NCBI GenBank assembly: GCA_017961235.1
Contig: JAGCXQ010000013.1
Location: forward strand, 1 to 60,302
DNA length: 60,302 nucleotides
Direction of reading: 5' to 3'
From: Clostridiales bacterium
GTDB lineage: Bacteria; Bacillota; Clostridia; Saccharofermentanales; Saccharofermentanaceae
The position numbers were made by a program, and so were the translations under genes. Below the pieces are notes generated by a model, which was given only the letters and a program-made list of their open reading frames with translations, made no database searches and was not told the origin of the DNA. Below, in pieces: positions 31,870 through 41,046 of this stretch. Numbering within the stretch: the stretch's first letter is position 1; each line of letters opens with the position of its first letter.

Positions 31870-33468
31870 CTATGCCAGGCTCCCTGAGCGGATGATCGTA
31901 TCCACGTGCGTTTCCAGATACGGATCATTACTACGGATCAGATCCTGTTTCTGAAGCATCTTCACGATCTCCTCCGCGATCCTCTCCGAAAGCAGTACGA
32001 CAGGATCGGACAGATTCAGGTAGTTGGGGCTGTATTTCTTTCCGGCCCAGGCCTCCGGATCCCCATTGGTCTCTGAGAGTTCTCTGATCCACCTGCTGAT
32101 TCTCCCCTCCTCATCCAGTTCCAGGAGTCTTCTGTATGTCCACTTATAGTACGGCGGATATTCTCTTTTCAGAAGGAAAAACAGCTGCATGGCCGATTCG
32201 ATTCCATGCAGGCGGCAAAGTCCTGCGGCGACCCGGTCGTCTCTGGACATGCAGCGCGCATAGTTGACCTGAAGTGCCGAAGAGAATGTATGCAGTTCAT
32301 TTACGATGCGGGTCTTCCAGATCCGGTCCGGATAGTATGAAAGAAGCATATTCCTGTATGCGGTAAAAGCACCGGGATCGTCGCGGAATACTTCTCCGTT
32401 CGTAGCGGTAGCGAGGCAGGAGTGATCGATCGCTTCCCATTCTTCTTCACTAAGAGAAAGTTTCTTCACATCACAGTCCGCCCCCAGGATCTTACTGTAG
32501 AAATCATGGATGGTCATGACGCCTCTTCTTGCACGAAGCCGTGTAGTCAGATTGTTTCCCGGCTGGCGGTCGATCAGGTCGTTATATGCCTGATCCAGTG
32601 CTTTTCCAAAGAGAGCCATATCCTCATCGGTCAGCCACAGGCACACGCCGGTTCCGAAATCATGATCCCGCGAGATGCCGTCATCGTATCCGAAGCAGTC
32701 CGACCCTTCACCGGAAAGGCCCACGGCGATCCGATCCTCATACTGGGGGAATTCCTTCCGGATCATCGGAGCGACCTGCTTTTCGTAGAAGCGACGGCTG
32801 TTACGGATCTGCGGCTTGTCCTCGAGAAGTCCGATCAGCTCATCGATCGAGTCGATCACGAAGTCCGCACCCGCAGCAAGAAGCGTCACCCTGTCCGCAT
32901 TTCCATATGTCACGCCACATGTATGAACGCCGGCATTTCTTCCCATCTGAATGTCCATGGGCATGTCCCCGACAACGATCGCCTGATCCTTAGTAAAAGG
33001 CAGATCGCGCAGTGTTTTCTCCACCGGCTCGCCATTGGGCTTTAGAAGTTCTGTGTCCTCCTGCGCAAGGATATAGGAAAACCTTCCGGAGATTCCCAGC
33101 TGTTCCAGAAATCCCAGAAGCGATCTTCTGTTTCTGGACGTCGCGATCGTGCACGTCATACCCATTTCTTCGAGCTTGTCGAGTGTCTCCATCATCTTCG
33201 GGAAAAGCACCGGCGGCTCGGCTTTGACCGTCTCATCGAAGAGCTTGCGGTATAAAGCCACACATCTGTCCGCCGTCTCCTCGTCCATATCCGGATACAG
33301 CCTCTGAAATCCGATCTTGGCAGTGTATCCAATGGTGGCCGCGCAGGCCTCCTCATCCATGACAGGAAGGCCCATCCGCCGCATCGTCTCCTGCTTGGCG
33401 GAAACGATCGGCTTTCGCGTGTCCATGATGGTTCCGTCAAAATCAAATATAACCAGTTTTATCTTCAA
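31870..33468 (-). CDS. HAD phosphatase fused to a DUF4037 (nucleotidyltransferase-like) domain
   Basis: This is a 532-residue fusion. Residues 1-215 form a HAD phosphatase of the phosphoglycolate type (FDFDGTIMD, TSRNRRSL, KPNGEP, GDMPMD). From about 225 a DUF4037-like domain follows, with the nucleotidyltransferase-type GLSGEGSDCFGYDDGISRDHD, then a helical region. The start is TTG 33468 (MKIKLV...), with GGAAG six bases upstream, three bases after the stop of the preceding small gene. It is the third gene of a run behind the alpha-galactosidase. The joint function is not known; handling of a phosphorylated or nucleotidylated sugar is only a guess from context. Confidence 0.78.
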   Translation of the reverse strand: MKIKLVIFDFDGTIMDTRKPIVSAKQETMRRMGLPVMDEEACAATIGYTAKIGFQRLYPDMDEETADRCVALYRKLFDETVKAEPPVLFPKMMETLDKLEEMGMTCTIATSRNRRSLLGFLEQLGISGRFSYILAQEDTELLKPNGEPVEKTLRDLPFTKDQAIVVGDMPMDIQMGRNAGVHTCGVTYGNADRVTLLAAGADFVIDSIDELIGLLEDKPQIRNSRRFYEKQVAPMIRKEFPQYEDRIAVGLSGEGSDCFGYDDGISRDHDFGTGVCLWLTDEDMALFGKALDQAYNDLIDRQPGNNLTTRLRARRGVMTIHDFYSKILGADCDVKKLSLSEEEWEAIDHSCLATATNGEVFRDDPGAFTAYRNMLLSYYPDRIWKTRIVNELHTFSSALQVNYARCMSRDDRVAAGLCRLHGIESAMQLFFLLKREYPPYYKWTYRRLLELDEEGRISRWIRELSETNGDPEAWAGKKYSPNYLNLSDPVVLLSERIAEEIVKMLQKQDLIRSNDPYLETHVDTIIRSGSLA

Positions 33469-33470
33469 AT

Positions 33471-33905
33471 CTATCTTCCTTCCTGCTGCACCTGCAGCAT
33501 GCGGTGGATATATTCTAACGCATCTTCGCGGCTTACTTCGCGATTTCCCTCAAACAGCTGAAGGCTTCCTCTCACCTCAGTCTCCATGATGCCTCTTGCA
33601 AGGATCTGGGAGACATGCGGCGCGCAGATCCGGCAGTCGTAGATGTCCCTTACTTCCTCATACGAAGGAAGTCCCGTGGTAAGATCTTTTACCCCCATCA
33701 CTTTCTGCAGATACCGGTGAAGGATACGGGCGCAGTTCTTACGAAGAAGCACCTCGCCCTCTGCACCGAAATCCTCTCCCGCCGTCCAGTCCGTGCATGC
33801 CGCTTTGGCTGTCCGGTTCTCCGCGGCTTCGGGCTTCGTTTTCCAGGACTCGGGTTCTCCCCCCGCCGCCTCTTTTAAGCATAACAGAAACTCTCCGACC
33901 GTCAT
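33471..33905 (-). CDS. Small protein of unknown function in the alpha-galactosidase run
   Basis: This is a 144-residue soluble protein. Residues 60-144 look like a compact helical domain (CARILHRYLQKVMG, VRDIYDCRICAPHVSQILARGIM), preceded by a low-complexity Glu/Ala/Lys segment. The C-R-I-C pair could bind metal. I do not recognise the family. It lies one base after the alpha-galactosidase stop (TAAAATG) and three bases before the HAD-DUF4037 fusion, so the three are surely one operon and the small protein may be a partner of the fusion. Confidence 0.65.
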   Translation of the reverse strand: MTVGEFLLCLKEAAGGEPESWKTKPEAAENRTAKAACTDWTAGEDFGAEGEVLLRKNCARILHRYLQKVMGVKDLTTGLPSYEEVRDIYDCRICAPHVSQILARGIMETEVRGSLQLFEGNREVSREDALEYIHRMLQVQQEGR

Positions 33906-33906
33906 T

Positions 33907-35694
33907 TTATCCGGCTTTCTCTATGATCAGGGTCATGTTTCCGTGCGGGTCCAGAACCAGAAGGTCGCCGAGAAGATTGCCTGATACTTCGCTCTCCTCC
34001 CCTGTCCAGACATTTCTTTCTCTGACCGCTTTGGCACCCTTTAATTCTTCGGGAAAAGCACTTCCCAGTTTTTCGGCTATCAGATCCAGGTCGATATGGA
34101 TATCTTCCTCGATGATCTCGTCAGAGAGGTTATAGACCGCAATCGCCAGTCTTCCTCCGGAAAGAGGCTTCGCAAGAACATCGGCACGGTGATTGTCTCT
34201 TATATATTCCTTCGACGGATCGGAGCAATCATAGGTCGTCCAGATCCTCTTTGCCTGGATACCGAGCGGATCCTGATCGATCGAGATCAGGTCTTTATTT
34301 GCGATGATGCTGTAGATCGCATCGTCTTTTTCTACCTTCCGCAGGTCCAGTCCGAGCATCAGGGGAACATTCATCATGCACCACATCGACATATGGGTCC
34401 GGTTCATGGTATCCGTCAGTCCGTTCATGCCGATCATCATCATGTCCGGATCGTTCCATCCCTTATCAGGACCGGCAAATTCGTCCATGATCACGCACTT
34501 ATTGTACTGGGAAGTGATGCTGTTCGTATAAGGATCTTCCCATTTTCCGGTGCCGGGATCGCCTTCTGCCGAACCGACATCGAACGTGATATCGTTTAAG
34601 ATGCGCCAGCTGTCGCCGACCTTATAGCCCCAGTCGGAGGGCATCGTCTTTCCCCATTCGCAGATCGAAAATACGATATCTTTTTTCGGCATCACTTCCC
34701 GCAGTGCTTCGAGGATCGTCGCATAGGAAGTCAGTGTATTTTCCTGACGCCTGTGGTTCATCAGGCGGATCGTATTTTTCCCGGCGTGAAGCCGGATCGG
34801 GATATCCTTTGACCAGACGAAGTCTGTCGGCGTGGAAGTCTCAGGGAGGAAGTCATCGTAAGTAAGAACTCCGGTCGTATCTTCTTCGCTTCTGATCTGG
34901 AGCCACTGGCCGATCCCCTCTTCTTTTCCGGATGCATATAAAACCGCGATGCGGTAGTTTCCGTCTGACGGGACGTCCACGCAGATCACCCACTCCGAGC
35001 TTTGAAGTCCGATCGGAGTCCTCTCGGGAGAGGTGCCGTCGTAACTTCCGAGATAGGTGATGTATCCGTCTTTTCGAGACGCTCTCGTGCCGGTAAGTTC
35101 TCCCTCGTCAGAAGATACAGTGATCTCCTCTTTCAGGTTTTCTCCGCGGATAACGGCACTTCGGATATTCGGTGTAAAGACATACTTCGCATTTTCCGGA
35201 TCGGAAAATGTCGCATTATCCCACATGTAGTAGCAGTTATCGACCTTGATGAAATCGATGTCCCATTCTTTATACAGTGCAGCATCGGCTTTCTCATATC
35301 CGTGTGTGCCGACCGAAGCTCCGGAACAGAGCTTCGATCCGATATCGTTATACATGCCGAAAAGAAGTCCTTTTGCATGGATAAAGTCAGACATGTGCCG
35401 GAATCCGCTCGGGAACTTCACCTCTTCGCTTACGAGCTTTCCGTCCACGCGCTCCGGCTTATAGCATCCGTCATCTAAGACCACATACCGGTAGCCGAGT
35501 TTATCAAGTCCGAGCTCGACGAGCTTTTCCGCCATCGCCTTGGTAAGTTCTTCCGTATTTCCGGAGCCATAGGCATTCCAGCTGTTCCACCCCATCACGG
35601 GAAGTCGGCTCTTCCCTCTGCAGGGAAGTCTTTTTCCATCGGAAAAAGCATCGAAGCGGTAACGGTTATCGGTAATTCCGGCAGGTCTGTCCAT
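33907..35694 (-). CDS. Cytoplasmic alpha-galactosidase, GH27, with an inserted beta-sandwich module
   Basis: This is a 595-residue enzyme. The barrel begins at VMGWNSWNAYG (34-44) and shows the catalytic nucleophile Asp152 in KVDNC and the acid/base region WNDPDMM near 425. Between barrel strands, from about 175 to 320, lies an inserted module (SSEWVICVDVPSDGNYRIAV, LHAGKNTIRLMN) with the look of a carbohydrate-binding beta-sandwich of the CBM35/CBM6 type. The C-terminal sandwich domain is usual for GH27. There is no signal peptide, so it would act on imported oligosaccharides such as raffinose-type or galactomannan fragments. A -10 TATAAT (plus 35723-35728) precedes it. Confidence 0.88.
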   Translation of the reverse strand: MDRPAGITDNRYRFDAFSDGKRLPCRGKSRLPVMGWNSWNAYGSGNTEELTKAMAEKLVELGLDKLGYRYVVLDDGCYKPERVDGKLVSEEVKFPSGFRHMSDFIHAKGLLFGMYNDIGSKLCSGASVGTHGYEKADAALYKEWDIDFIKVDNCYYMWDNATFSDPENAKYVFTPNIRSAVIRGENLKEEITVSSDEGELTGTRASRKDGYITYLGSYDGTSPERTPIGLQSSEWVICVDVPSDGNYRIAVLYASGKEEGIGQWLQIRSEEDTTGVLTYDDFLPETSTPTDFVWSKDIPIRLHAGKNTIRLMNHRRQENTLTSYATILEALREVMPKKDIVFSICEWGKTMPSDWGYKVGDSWRILNDITFDVGSAEGDPGTGKWEDPYTNSITSQYNKCVIMDEFAGPDKGWNDPDMMMIGMNGLTDTMNRTHMSMWCMMNVPLMLGLDLRKVEKDDAIYSIIANKDLISIDQDPLGIQAKRIWTTYDCSDPSKEYIRDNHRADVLAKPLSGGRLAIAVYNLSDEIIEEDIHIDLDLIAEKLGSAFPEELKGAKAVRERNVWTGEESEVSGNLLGDLLVLDPHGNMTLIIEKAG

Positions 35695-35748
35695 GGCACT
35701 ATACCCTCGTTTTTTGTTTTCTATTATACCCTTTTCGGAAGGAATCTC

Positions 35749-36261
35749 TTAAGCCTGATAGTCCTCTTTCAGAATTTCCATCTCGATAACGTTGACGGGT
35801 TCTTTTTCCGTAAGGCCTGCATCGTGAAAACCGACCTTCTTATAGCAGGCATGCGCGCGGTCATTATTCTCGAAAACACCGATGGTGATCTTATCGACAG
35901 AGAGGATCTCGAAGGCATATTTCATTCCGAGACGAAGCATCTCGGTGCCGTAACCTTTGCCGCGGATCGTGCTGTCGATGACGACCCAGCCAAAACGAAG
36001 AAGCTTGGTATCCCCGTTCAGGTAGCGCATGATGAAGCTTCCCACCACACCGTTTTCATCGTCAAAAGCGACCCACGGATAGAAGTTATCCGGCTCCTCG
36101 CAAAGTCCGTTTTTATTCTTATACATGTCCGCGATGATCTTGGCATCGATGGGATACTCGCCGAAAAGGTCTCCGCCCCATTTCTGGAACACGTCTTTGT
36201 CCTGCACCCACTGTGCGATCTTCTTTGCATCCGCCTCTTTATATTGTCTCAATCTAAGCAT
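35749..36261 (-). CDS. GNAT-family N-acetyltransferase (RimJ/RimL-like)
   Basis: This 170-residue GNAT has the acetyl-CoA signature RGKGYGTEMLRLGM and the C-terminal GVFENNDRAHACYKKVGF typical of RimJ/RimL-type members. The substrate is not known. AAGGAG precedes ATG 36261. It lies six bases after the S51-methyltransferase fusion gene and is probably in one transcription unit with it. Confidence 0.88.
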   Translation of the reverse strand: MLRLRQYKEADAKKIAQWVQDKDVFQKWGGDLFGEYPIDAKIIADMYKNKNGLCEEPDNFYPWVAFDDENGVVGSFIMRYLNGDTKLLRFGWVVIDSTIRGKGYGTEMLRLGMKYAFEILSVDKITIGVFENNDRAHACYKKVGFHDAGLTEKEPVNVIEMEILKEDYQA

Positions 36262-36266
36262 ATGTT

Positions 36267-37694
36267 TTACTCCTTCGGTTTCTTTGTCAGATAGAGTCTG
36301 TGTGTGTCGTTAAAGACGACCTTTCCGCCGGCTTCTTCCACCGCGTCATGAAGTTTCCGGAAGAACATCTCCCGGATCGGATCCGGGATCACGATATGAT
36401 TACAGTGCGTACCGTTATAGGCCACATATTCGTCCGCGGTCATTTCTCTTTTTCCGGGGAATTCGCGCTTCTCCACTTCCTCATATCCGTACTCCGGCGC
36501 CGCCGTATAGCGGAATCCGCCATGGGTATAGGGGATGTCCGGCTTGAAGTATTCATCGTAGAGTTTCTGGATCTTCTCATAGAGCACTTCATCGTTGCTT
36601 TTATACTCGGAAGAAGTGAGCATCATGGCGAGGACTCCGCCCGGTTTCAGAAGGGAGAAGATCTTGGGATAGGCAATCTTTTCCGGGATCCACTGGATCG
36701 TGGCCGCTGAGTAGATCAGGTCGTATTTTTCTTCTCCGAAATCGTGGGTGATGAAGTCATCATTCACGATATGGAAATTCGGAAGCTCTCCATATTTTTC
36801 TTTCATCTTCCGATAGAGGTGTTCGCCCAGTTCAATCGCGTGATACTCGCATCCGGTTCGGAGAATCGGATCTGTCGCCTGTCCGGTTCCCGGGCCGATC
36901 TCTAAGACCTTGACCCCCGGTCCGACTTTCGCATAATCGATCAGATCAGAAAAGAGTTCTTCACTATATCTTGGACGGAACTTATCGAACTGCTCCGGAA
37001 TCGTATCGAAGACTTTCCGGAATTCTTCCTGTTCCATTTCTTTCACGAGCTCATCGTCAACGAGACGAATATTCCCGTTCTCCACATAGTGGATCGTACT
37101 GACGGTACTGACTCGGCCTTCTTTGACGAAGATGGCACTTAGATCATCCATGGCAAAGACCGGATGGATCTTCGAGGCCGCGAGTACTTTCTCATGACGC
37201 TCCTCATCAGCTGTATCGAAGTGGGAAAGGATCGTGATATTTGCCATGCCCAGACCTTCGTAGGGTTCCATTTTTTCCCAGATATCGATGGTGGTCTTTC
37301 CGAGATTCATGGAGCCGGCACTGACACCGAGAAGCACCGCATCGCTGTCTTTGATAGCATCCGCGATGTCCTTTTCTTTTATGAGCGCCATCTGCGCCGT
37401 GGCATTTCCGCCCATGAGGAAGATGCAGGAAGCCTCCTCGATCAGGCGCTTCGCCTCGGAAGGAGAAGTACGCTCGTCGATGACATAGTGCTTTTCGAAA
37501 GGCAGACCGACTTCTTCGAACATGGCGTGCATGCCGTCCGAATCTTCGTCATTTCTTTCGAATTCCTCCGGCCAGGCACTGATAAAAACCAGGCTCTTAC
37601 GAACCTGAAGTTCTTCCCGAAGCCGTGCTGCAATCTCTTCCGTGAATTGACGGTCCGGAAACCCGCTGAAGAATCCGATCAGTTGTTTTCTCAT
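36267..37694 (-). CDS. S51 peptidase-like domain fused to a SAM methyltransferase
   Basis: This is a 475-residue protein. Residues 1-220 are peptidase E/S51-like with the nucleophile elbow GVSAGSMNLG and the preceding FLMGGNATAQ, the layout of class-I-glutamine-amidotransferase-like dipeptidases. Residues about 225-475 are a class I methyltransferase (VLEIGPGTGQATDP, then LIYSAATIQWIP and LLKPGGVLAMML). Either half is common; the fusion is not one I know. Its ATG overlaps the stop of the upstream methyltransferase gene (ATGA), so two methyltransferases are made together. The substrate is unknown; tailoring or detoxification of a small peptide is a possible role. Confidence 0.82.
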   Translation of the reverse strand: MRKQLIGFFSGFPDRQFTEEIAARLREELQVRKSLVFISAWPEEFERNDEDSDGMHAMFEEVGLPFEKHYVIDERTSPSEAKRLIEEASCIFLMGGNATAQMALIKEKDIADAIKDSDAVLLGVSAGSMNLGKTTIDIWEKMEPYEGLGMANITILSHFDTADEERHEKVLAASKIHPVFAMDDLSAIFVKEGRVSTVSTIHYVENGNIRLVDDELVKEMEQEEFRKVFDTIPEQFDKFRPRYSEELFSDLIDYAKVGPGVKVLEIGPGTGQATDPILRTGCEYHAIELGEHLYRKMKEKYGELPNFHIVNDDFITHDFGEEKYDLIYSAATIQWIPEKIAYPKIFSLLKPGGVLAMMLTSSEYKSNDEVLYEKIQKLYDEYFKPDIPYTHGGFRYTAAPEYGYEEVEKREFPGKREMTADEYVAYNGTHCNHIVIPDPIREMFFRKLHDAVEEAGGKVVFNDTHRLYLTKKPKE

Positions 37695-38509
37695 TTCTTT
37701 TCCTCTTTTCTCGAAACGATCATCAGATGTTCCGTATGTGCCAGATAGTCTTCTTTATCGCAGAAGCGGATCGCATAGTCATACCAGGCCATGCGGATCT
37801 TTCGCGGGGTCTGTGCCAGGAGCCGGCGGTAGGGTGCGAGGATACTCTCCTGCCCGAATATCTTCACCGTAGAAAGACCGGGGATCTTCGAAAGGAGTTT
37901 TTTTGCATCAGGGATGGTGGCCATATACGAATAAGTGAAGGCTTCAAAAGACAGGCTTTCGTCTCTTGCACAGGCCTCATAATACATCTTCTCATTCTCC
38001 CGGCAGATGGACTCCCGCAGATCCCGAAGGCCATATACCACGCCCCCGAAAAGCAGGATGAAACTGGTAAAGAGAAGCCCGCCGGGTTTCATGACCCTCT
38101 TCGCTTCCGTCAGCGCGCGGATCCGGTTCTTCTCGCTCATGATATGGTACATGGGACCCATAAGAAATACCACGTCAAAAGTGTTATCCGGGAAGCGCGA
38201 CAGATCCATGGCATCGCCCTGCATTGCATTGAAATGCACTTTATACTGGCGTGCCTTCTTCTTGGCAAAGCGCACGTTCTCCGGACTTAGATCCAGAAGG
38301 GTAACCTGATGCCCTTTCTTGGCATAGTACACCGAGTACTGCCCCGGACCGCCGCCGATATCAAGGATCTTCGCGCCTTCCGGGATTAACTGATCCATCA
38401 TGTGGACGGTGATATATTTCTCATAAGGATGATCCTTCTGCAGCCGGTCCCATTCCTTCTTCGGGTGGCTGTCATAGTATTCCTGAATGATTTCTTTCTG
38501 CTCTTTCAT
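37691..38509 (-). CDS. SAM-dependent methyltransferase
   Basis: This 272-residue class I methyltransferase has motif I ILDIGGGPGQYSVYYAKKG, an acidic residue in LLDLS, and FLMGPMYHI in the position of motif IV. It is closest in look to small-molecule methyltransferases of the UbiE/COQ5-like group. GGAGATATAGCT precedes ATG 38509. It is the first gene of a run with the S51-methyltransferase fusion and a GNAT protein, coupled by a four-base overlap. Confidence 0.88.
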   Translation of the reverse strand: MKEQKEIIQEYYDSHPKKEWDRLQKDHPYEKYITVHMMDQLIPEGAKILDIGGGPGQYSVYYAKKGHQVTLLDLSPENVRFAKKKARQYKVHFNAMQGDAMDLSRFPDNTFDVVFLMGPMYHIMSEKNRIRALTEAKRVMKPGGLLFTSFILLFGGVVYGLRDLRESICRENEKMYYEACARDESLSFEAFTYSYMATIPDAKKLLSKIPGLSTVKIFGQESILAPYRRLLAQTPRKIRMAWYDYAIRFCDKEDYLAHTEHLMIVSRKEEKK

Positions 38510-38581
38510 AGCTATATCTCCAAAAGCATATGCTTTTTCTCTCGTAAAAACTGTCTCTGTGATTCCTTGTTCTTTTCTGTA

Positions 38582-39091
38582 TCAGAAAAGCACTTGCACG
38601 ATCTTTTCGGCGCATTCTTCCGAAGTGAGGACGCTGGTATCGACCGTGAGACTGTATTGAATATCCTGACTCATCAGCTGCGCCTGTTCTTCCGACTGGC
38701 TCTCGTAGCGGTCTCCGCGCTCGATATTCCTCTGCTTACAGATGTCCAAAGGACAGTACACTTCCACGATCGAAAGCGGGCTGTCCTTCATGATTTCCAT
38801 AAGTTTCTGATAATGAGGCTTGATCTCGTCGCGCTCCACCAGGATCCCGTCGATCAGGACGTTCTTTCCCATATCGGAATAAAGCTTCGCGGTGTGATAC
38901 ATCATGATGATCACTTCAGATAAGTACTTCCAGTAATCTTCCTGCAGATACTGCTCGCCCACCATTTCCTGGAAAAGGTCATTGGCCACCACATAGAAAA
39001 ACACATCTCTTCGTGACTGAAGTGCATCCACGATAGATGTCTTTCCTGAACTGGTTACGCCGTTTAAAAATATGATCTTTCCTTTTTCCAT
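38582..39091 (-). CDS. Chloramphenicol phosphotransferase-like kinase
   Basis: This 169-residue P-loop protein has Walker A NGVTSSGKTSIV and, further on, DGILVERDE and VEVYCPLDICKQRN, matching the CPT family of small-molecule kinases (chloramphenicol 3-O-phosphotransferase of Streptomyces is the reference). In Clostridia these genes are common and need not confer resistance. ATG 39091 is used (GAGG upstream); an in-frame start at 39118 is less likely. One copy of the iterated 10-mer forms its last codons. Confidence 0.8.
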   Translation of the reverse strand: MEKGKIIFLNGVTSSGKTSIVDALQSRRDVFFYVVANDLFQEMVGEQYLQEDYWKYLSEVIIMMYHTAKLYSDMGKNVLIDGILVERDEIKPHYQKLMEIMKDSPLSIVEVYCPLDICKQRNIERGDRYESQSEEQAQLMSQDIQYSLTVDTSVLTSEECAEKIVQVLF

Positions 39092-39171
39092 TTTTCGTTT
39101 CCTCTTTTGTCCGCTCACAAGAATAGAACGTCAACAGAATTCTTCAACAGTTTTTCTCTGCTAAGATGGTT

Positions 39172-39987
39172 TCAGATCTTCTCCAGGATCTGCGCGACAC
39201 CATCTTCTTCGTTAGTGGCGGTGACCGTATCGGCCACGTTTTTTACTTCATCGATGGCATTGCCCATAGCCACGCCATATCCGATATTTCTGATGCTCTC
39301 CACATCATCGTGATCATCTCCGAAATAGACCGCTTCCGTCACTGGTATATTCTCTCTTTCCAGAAGTCTTCTGACGCCATTCCACTTCGTGGCGGATGTG
39401 CTCATGATCTGGAAAAGCCATCCTTCTGCGACAGTGAAATACGCATCTTCCGAAAGACCGTTTTCAGAGAGGATCCCACGGATCCTGTCCGGTATCTCAC
39501 TAGACGGACAAAGCGGCTCCGTCGGGATCGTTACCGAGGAAAGCTTATGCTCTTTTCCCGCGATCAGGATCTTATACAGATCGACCTCTTTCAGAAGAGA
39601 AAGAAGGTCCGGAACTTCCGGTGTATCCCACTCGGGGATCTCGATATTTCCGAAGATGCCCTTGCTCGTTTCCAGCACTACGATCAGGTCATCATGGGAA
39701 AGAACAGCGGACAGTGCTTTTGCCGCAGAATCAGAAGAAAAACCATTACTGATAACGGTATCTCCGAACTTGATCCTCGCTCCGTTTAGGGTGATCAGGG
39801 CATCGGCCTCGGTGAACTCTTTATACATCGCGGAGATCGCCCGCTCGGGCCGGGCAGAAGCGACCGCCCAGATCCCGCCTTTCTCCCGGAAAGCACGGAT
39901 CGCATTCATCGTGCGGTCCGAGATCGTCTTGTCTTTTCGAAGAACAGTTCCGTCGAGGTCAGTAAAAACAGCGCGTATCTTGTTCAT
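39172..39987 (-). CDS. Cof-type HAD phosphatase
   Basis: This 271-residue HAD-IIB phosphatase has motif I FTDLDGTVLRKD, a type II cap, VASARPERA in the motif II position, and the C-terminal YFGDDHDDVESI. Cof-type enzymes hydrolyse sugar phosphates and pyridoxal or flavin phosphates with loose specificity. ATG 39987 has GGAGG five bases upstream. It is a single gene between the kinase genes. Confidence 0.9.
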   Translation of the reverse strand: MNKIRAVFTDLDGTVLRKDKTISDRTMNAIRAFREKGGIWAVASARPERAISAMYKEFTEADALITLNGARIKFGDTVISNGFSSDSAAKALSAVLSHDDLIVVLETSKGIFGNIEIPEWDTPEVPDLLSLLKEVDLYKILIAGKEHKLSSVTIPTEPLCPSSEIPDRIRGILSENGLSEDAYFTVAEGWLFQIMSTSATKWNGVRRLLERENIPVTEAVYFGDDHDDVESIRNIGYGVAMGNAIDEVKNVADTVTATNEEDGVAQILEKI

Positions 39988-40050
39988 TGACGCCTCCAAT
40001 TGTATATGTGTTTCCGGTTAAATTATATCAATAATCTGATTGGGATCCGC

Positions 40051-41016
40051 TTACTGAATCACCTGCGTCACGACCTGAAGATTCGGTCTTGTGTTCTTGA
40101 TGGCGATCTGAAAAGCATCTTCGTAGACGAGTTCTCCGGGAAGTTCTTCACTCTCCGTAAGATACAGCCGGACGCCATACTTCTTACACATATCGCGGTA
40201 GAAAGTCATCTGCTTCCAGATGTCATTTCCTTCTTCCCCGTTCTTGAACCATGTGGTCGCGTTATCGGGATTGCCCTGCTCGTAAAATGGCGGGACCGGA
40301 AGGACTTCCTCAAAGTATTCTCTGTTCTTCCAGTATTCTTTCTCTTCCTCTTCCGTGAGAGTCTTATTTTCCACGAGTTTCCACACCGCGGTGAAGATCC
40401 CCCGGGGCTGCTGCGTGAGGTACGCTATATCTGATGTGTGGACCCGGTAATAAGGCATCACCGGAGCGCTTTCTTTACGGTCGAGTTCGCGCTTCACACA
40501 TTGGAAATTCGCATCGAGGTCACCTGCTCCATCCATCACGATACGTTTGCATGAAAGAAGTTTCTGCCACTCATCGTGTTTCGCTTTGGACCGCATATTC
40601 ACATCGCCCGTGTCGTAACTTGCCGCCCATTCGAGAAACTCCTGGTGGTTCTGATACATGTCCCCGCCCGGAAGGAGCCGGTCACCGAACTCTTCTCTCT
40701 CCCGTTTACGAAGTCTCTCGATTCGGACTTCCGTGTCCGTTACAAGGCGGATCGCCAGTGTAAAGAGCGGAATCAGTTCGTCACCCCAGTCCACGAGAGA
40801 ACCGGAGATCACGATCTGATCGTGCTTTTCGATATCTTCTTTCATGAGACGGAGGCGCTCTTCAAAGCTTCGTTTCACTGTATATTTCGGATCCGTCGGC
40901 TCCCAGAAATAGTCATCGGTATCCATGAAGAAATACCCGAGTTCATCGCAGATCTTCTTTCCCAGAGTGGAAGTTCCTGCGCCGGATGCGCCGAAAATGT
41001 GTATGACCTGTTTCAT
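40051..41016 (-). CDS. P-loop kinase-like protein with C-terminal domain of unknown function
   Basis: This is a 321-residue protein. Residues 1-180 are an adenylate-kinase-like P-loop domain (FGASGAGTSTLGKK, MDTDDYFWEP, RKREREEFGDRLLPGG). The GT in place of GKT in the loop (GAGTSTL) is seen in a subset of such kinases. From about 190 a second domain (YYRVHTSDIAYLTQQPRGIF, then WFKNGEEGNDIWKQM) is not one I can name. The fusion suggests a kinase tied to a partner function. The substrate is unknown. RBS GGAGG precedes ATG 41016. Confidence 0.72.
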   Translation of the reverse strand: MKQVIHIFGASGAGTSTLGKKICDELGYFFMDTDDYFWEPTDPKYTVKRSFEERLRLMKEDIEKHDQIVISGSLVDWGDELIPLFTLAIRLVTDTEVRIERLRKREREEFGDRLLPGGDMYQNHQEFLEWAASYDTGDVNMRSKAKHDEWQKLLSCKRIVMDGAGDLDANFQCVKRELDRKESAPVMPYYRVHTSDIAYLTQQPRGIFTAVWKLVENKTLTEEEEKEYWKNREYFEEVLPVPPFYEQGNPDNATTWFKNGEEGNDIWKQMTFYRDMCKKYGVRLYLTESEELPGELVYEDAFQIAIKNTRPNLQVVTQVIQ

Positions 41017-41046
41017 GTCCGATCCTCCCTGCTATGTGATTCTATT

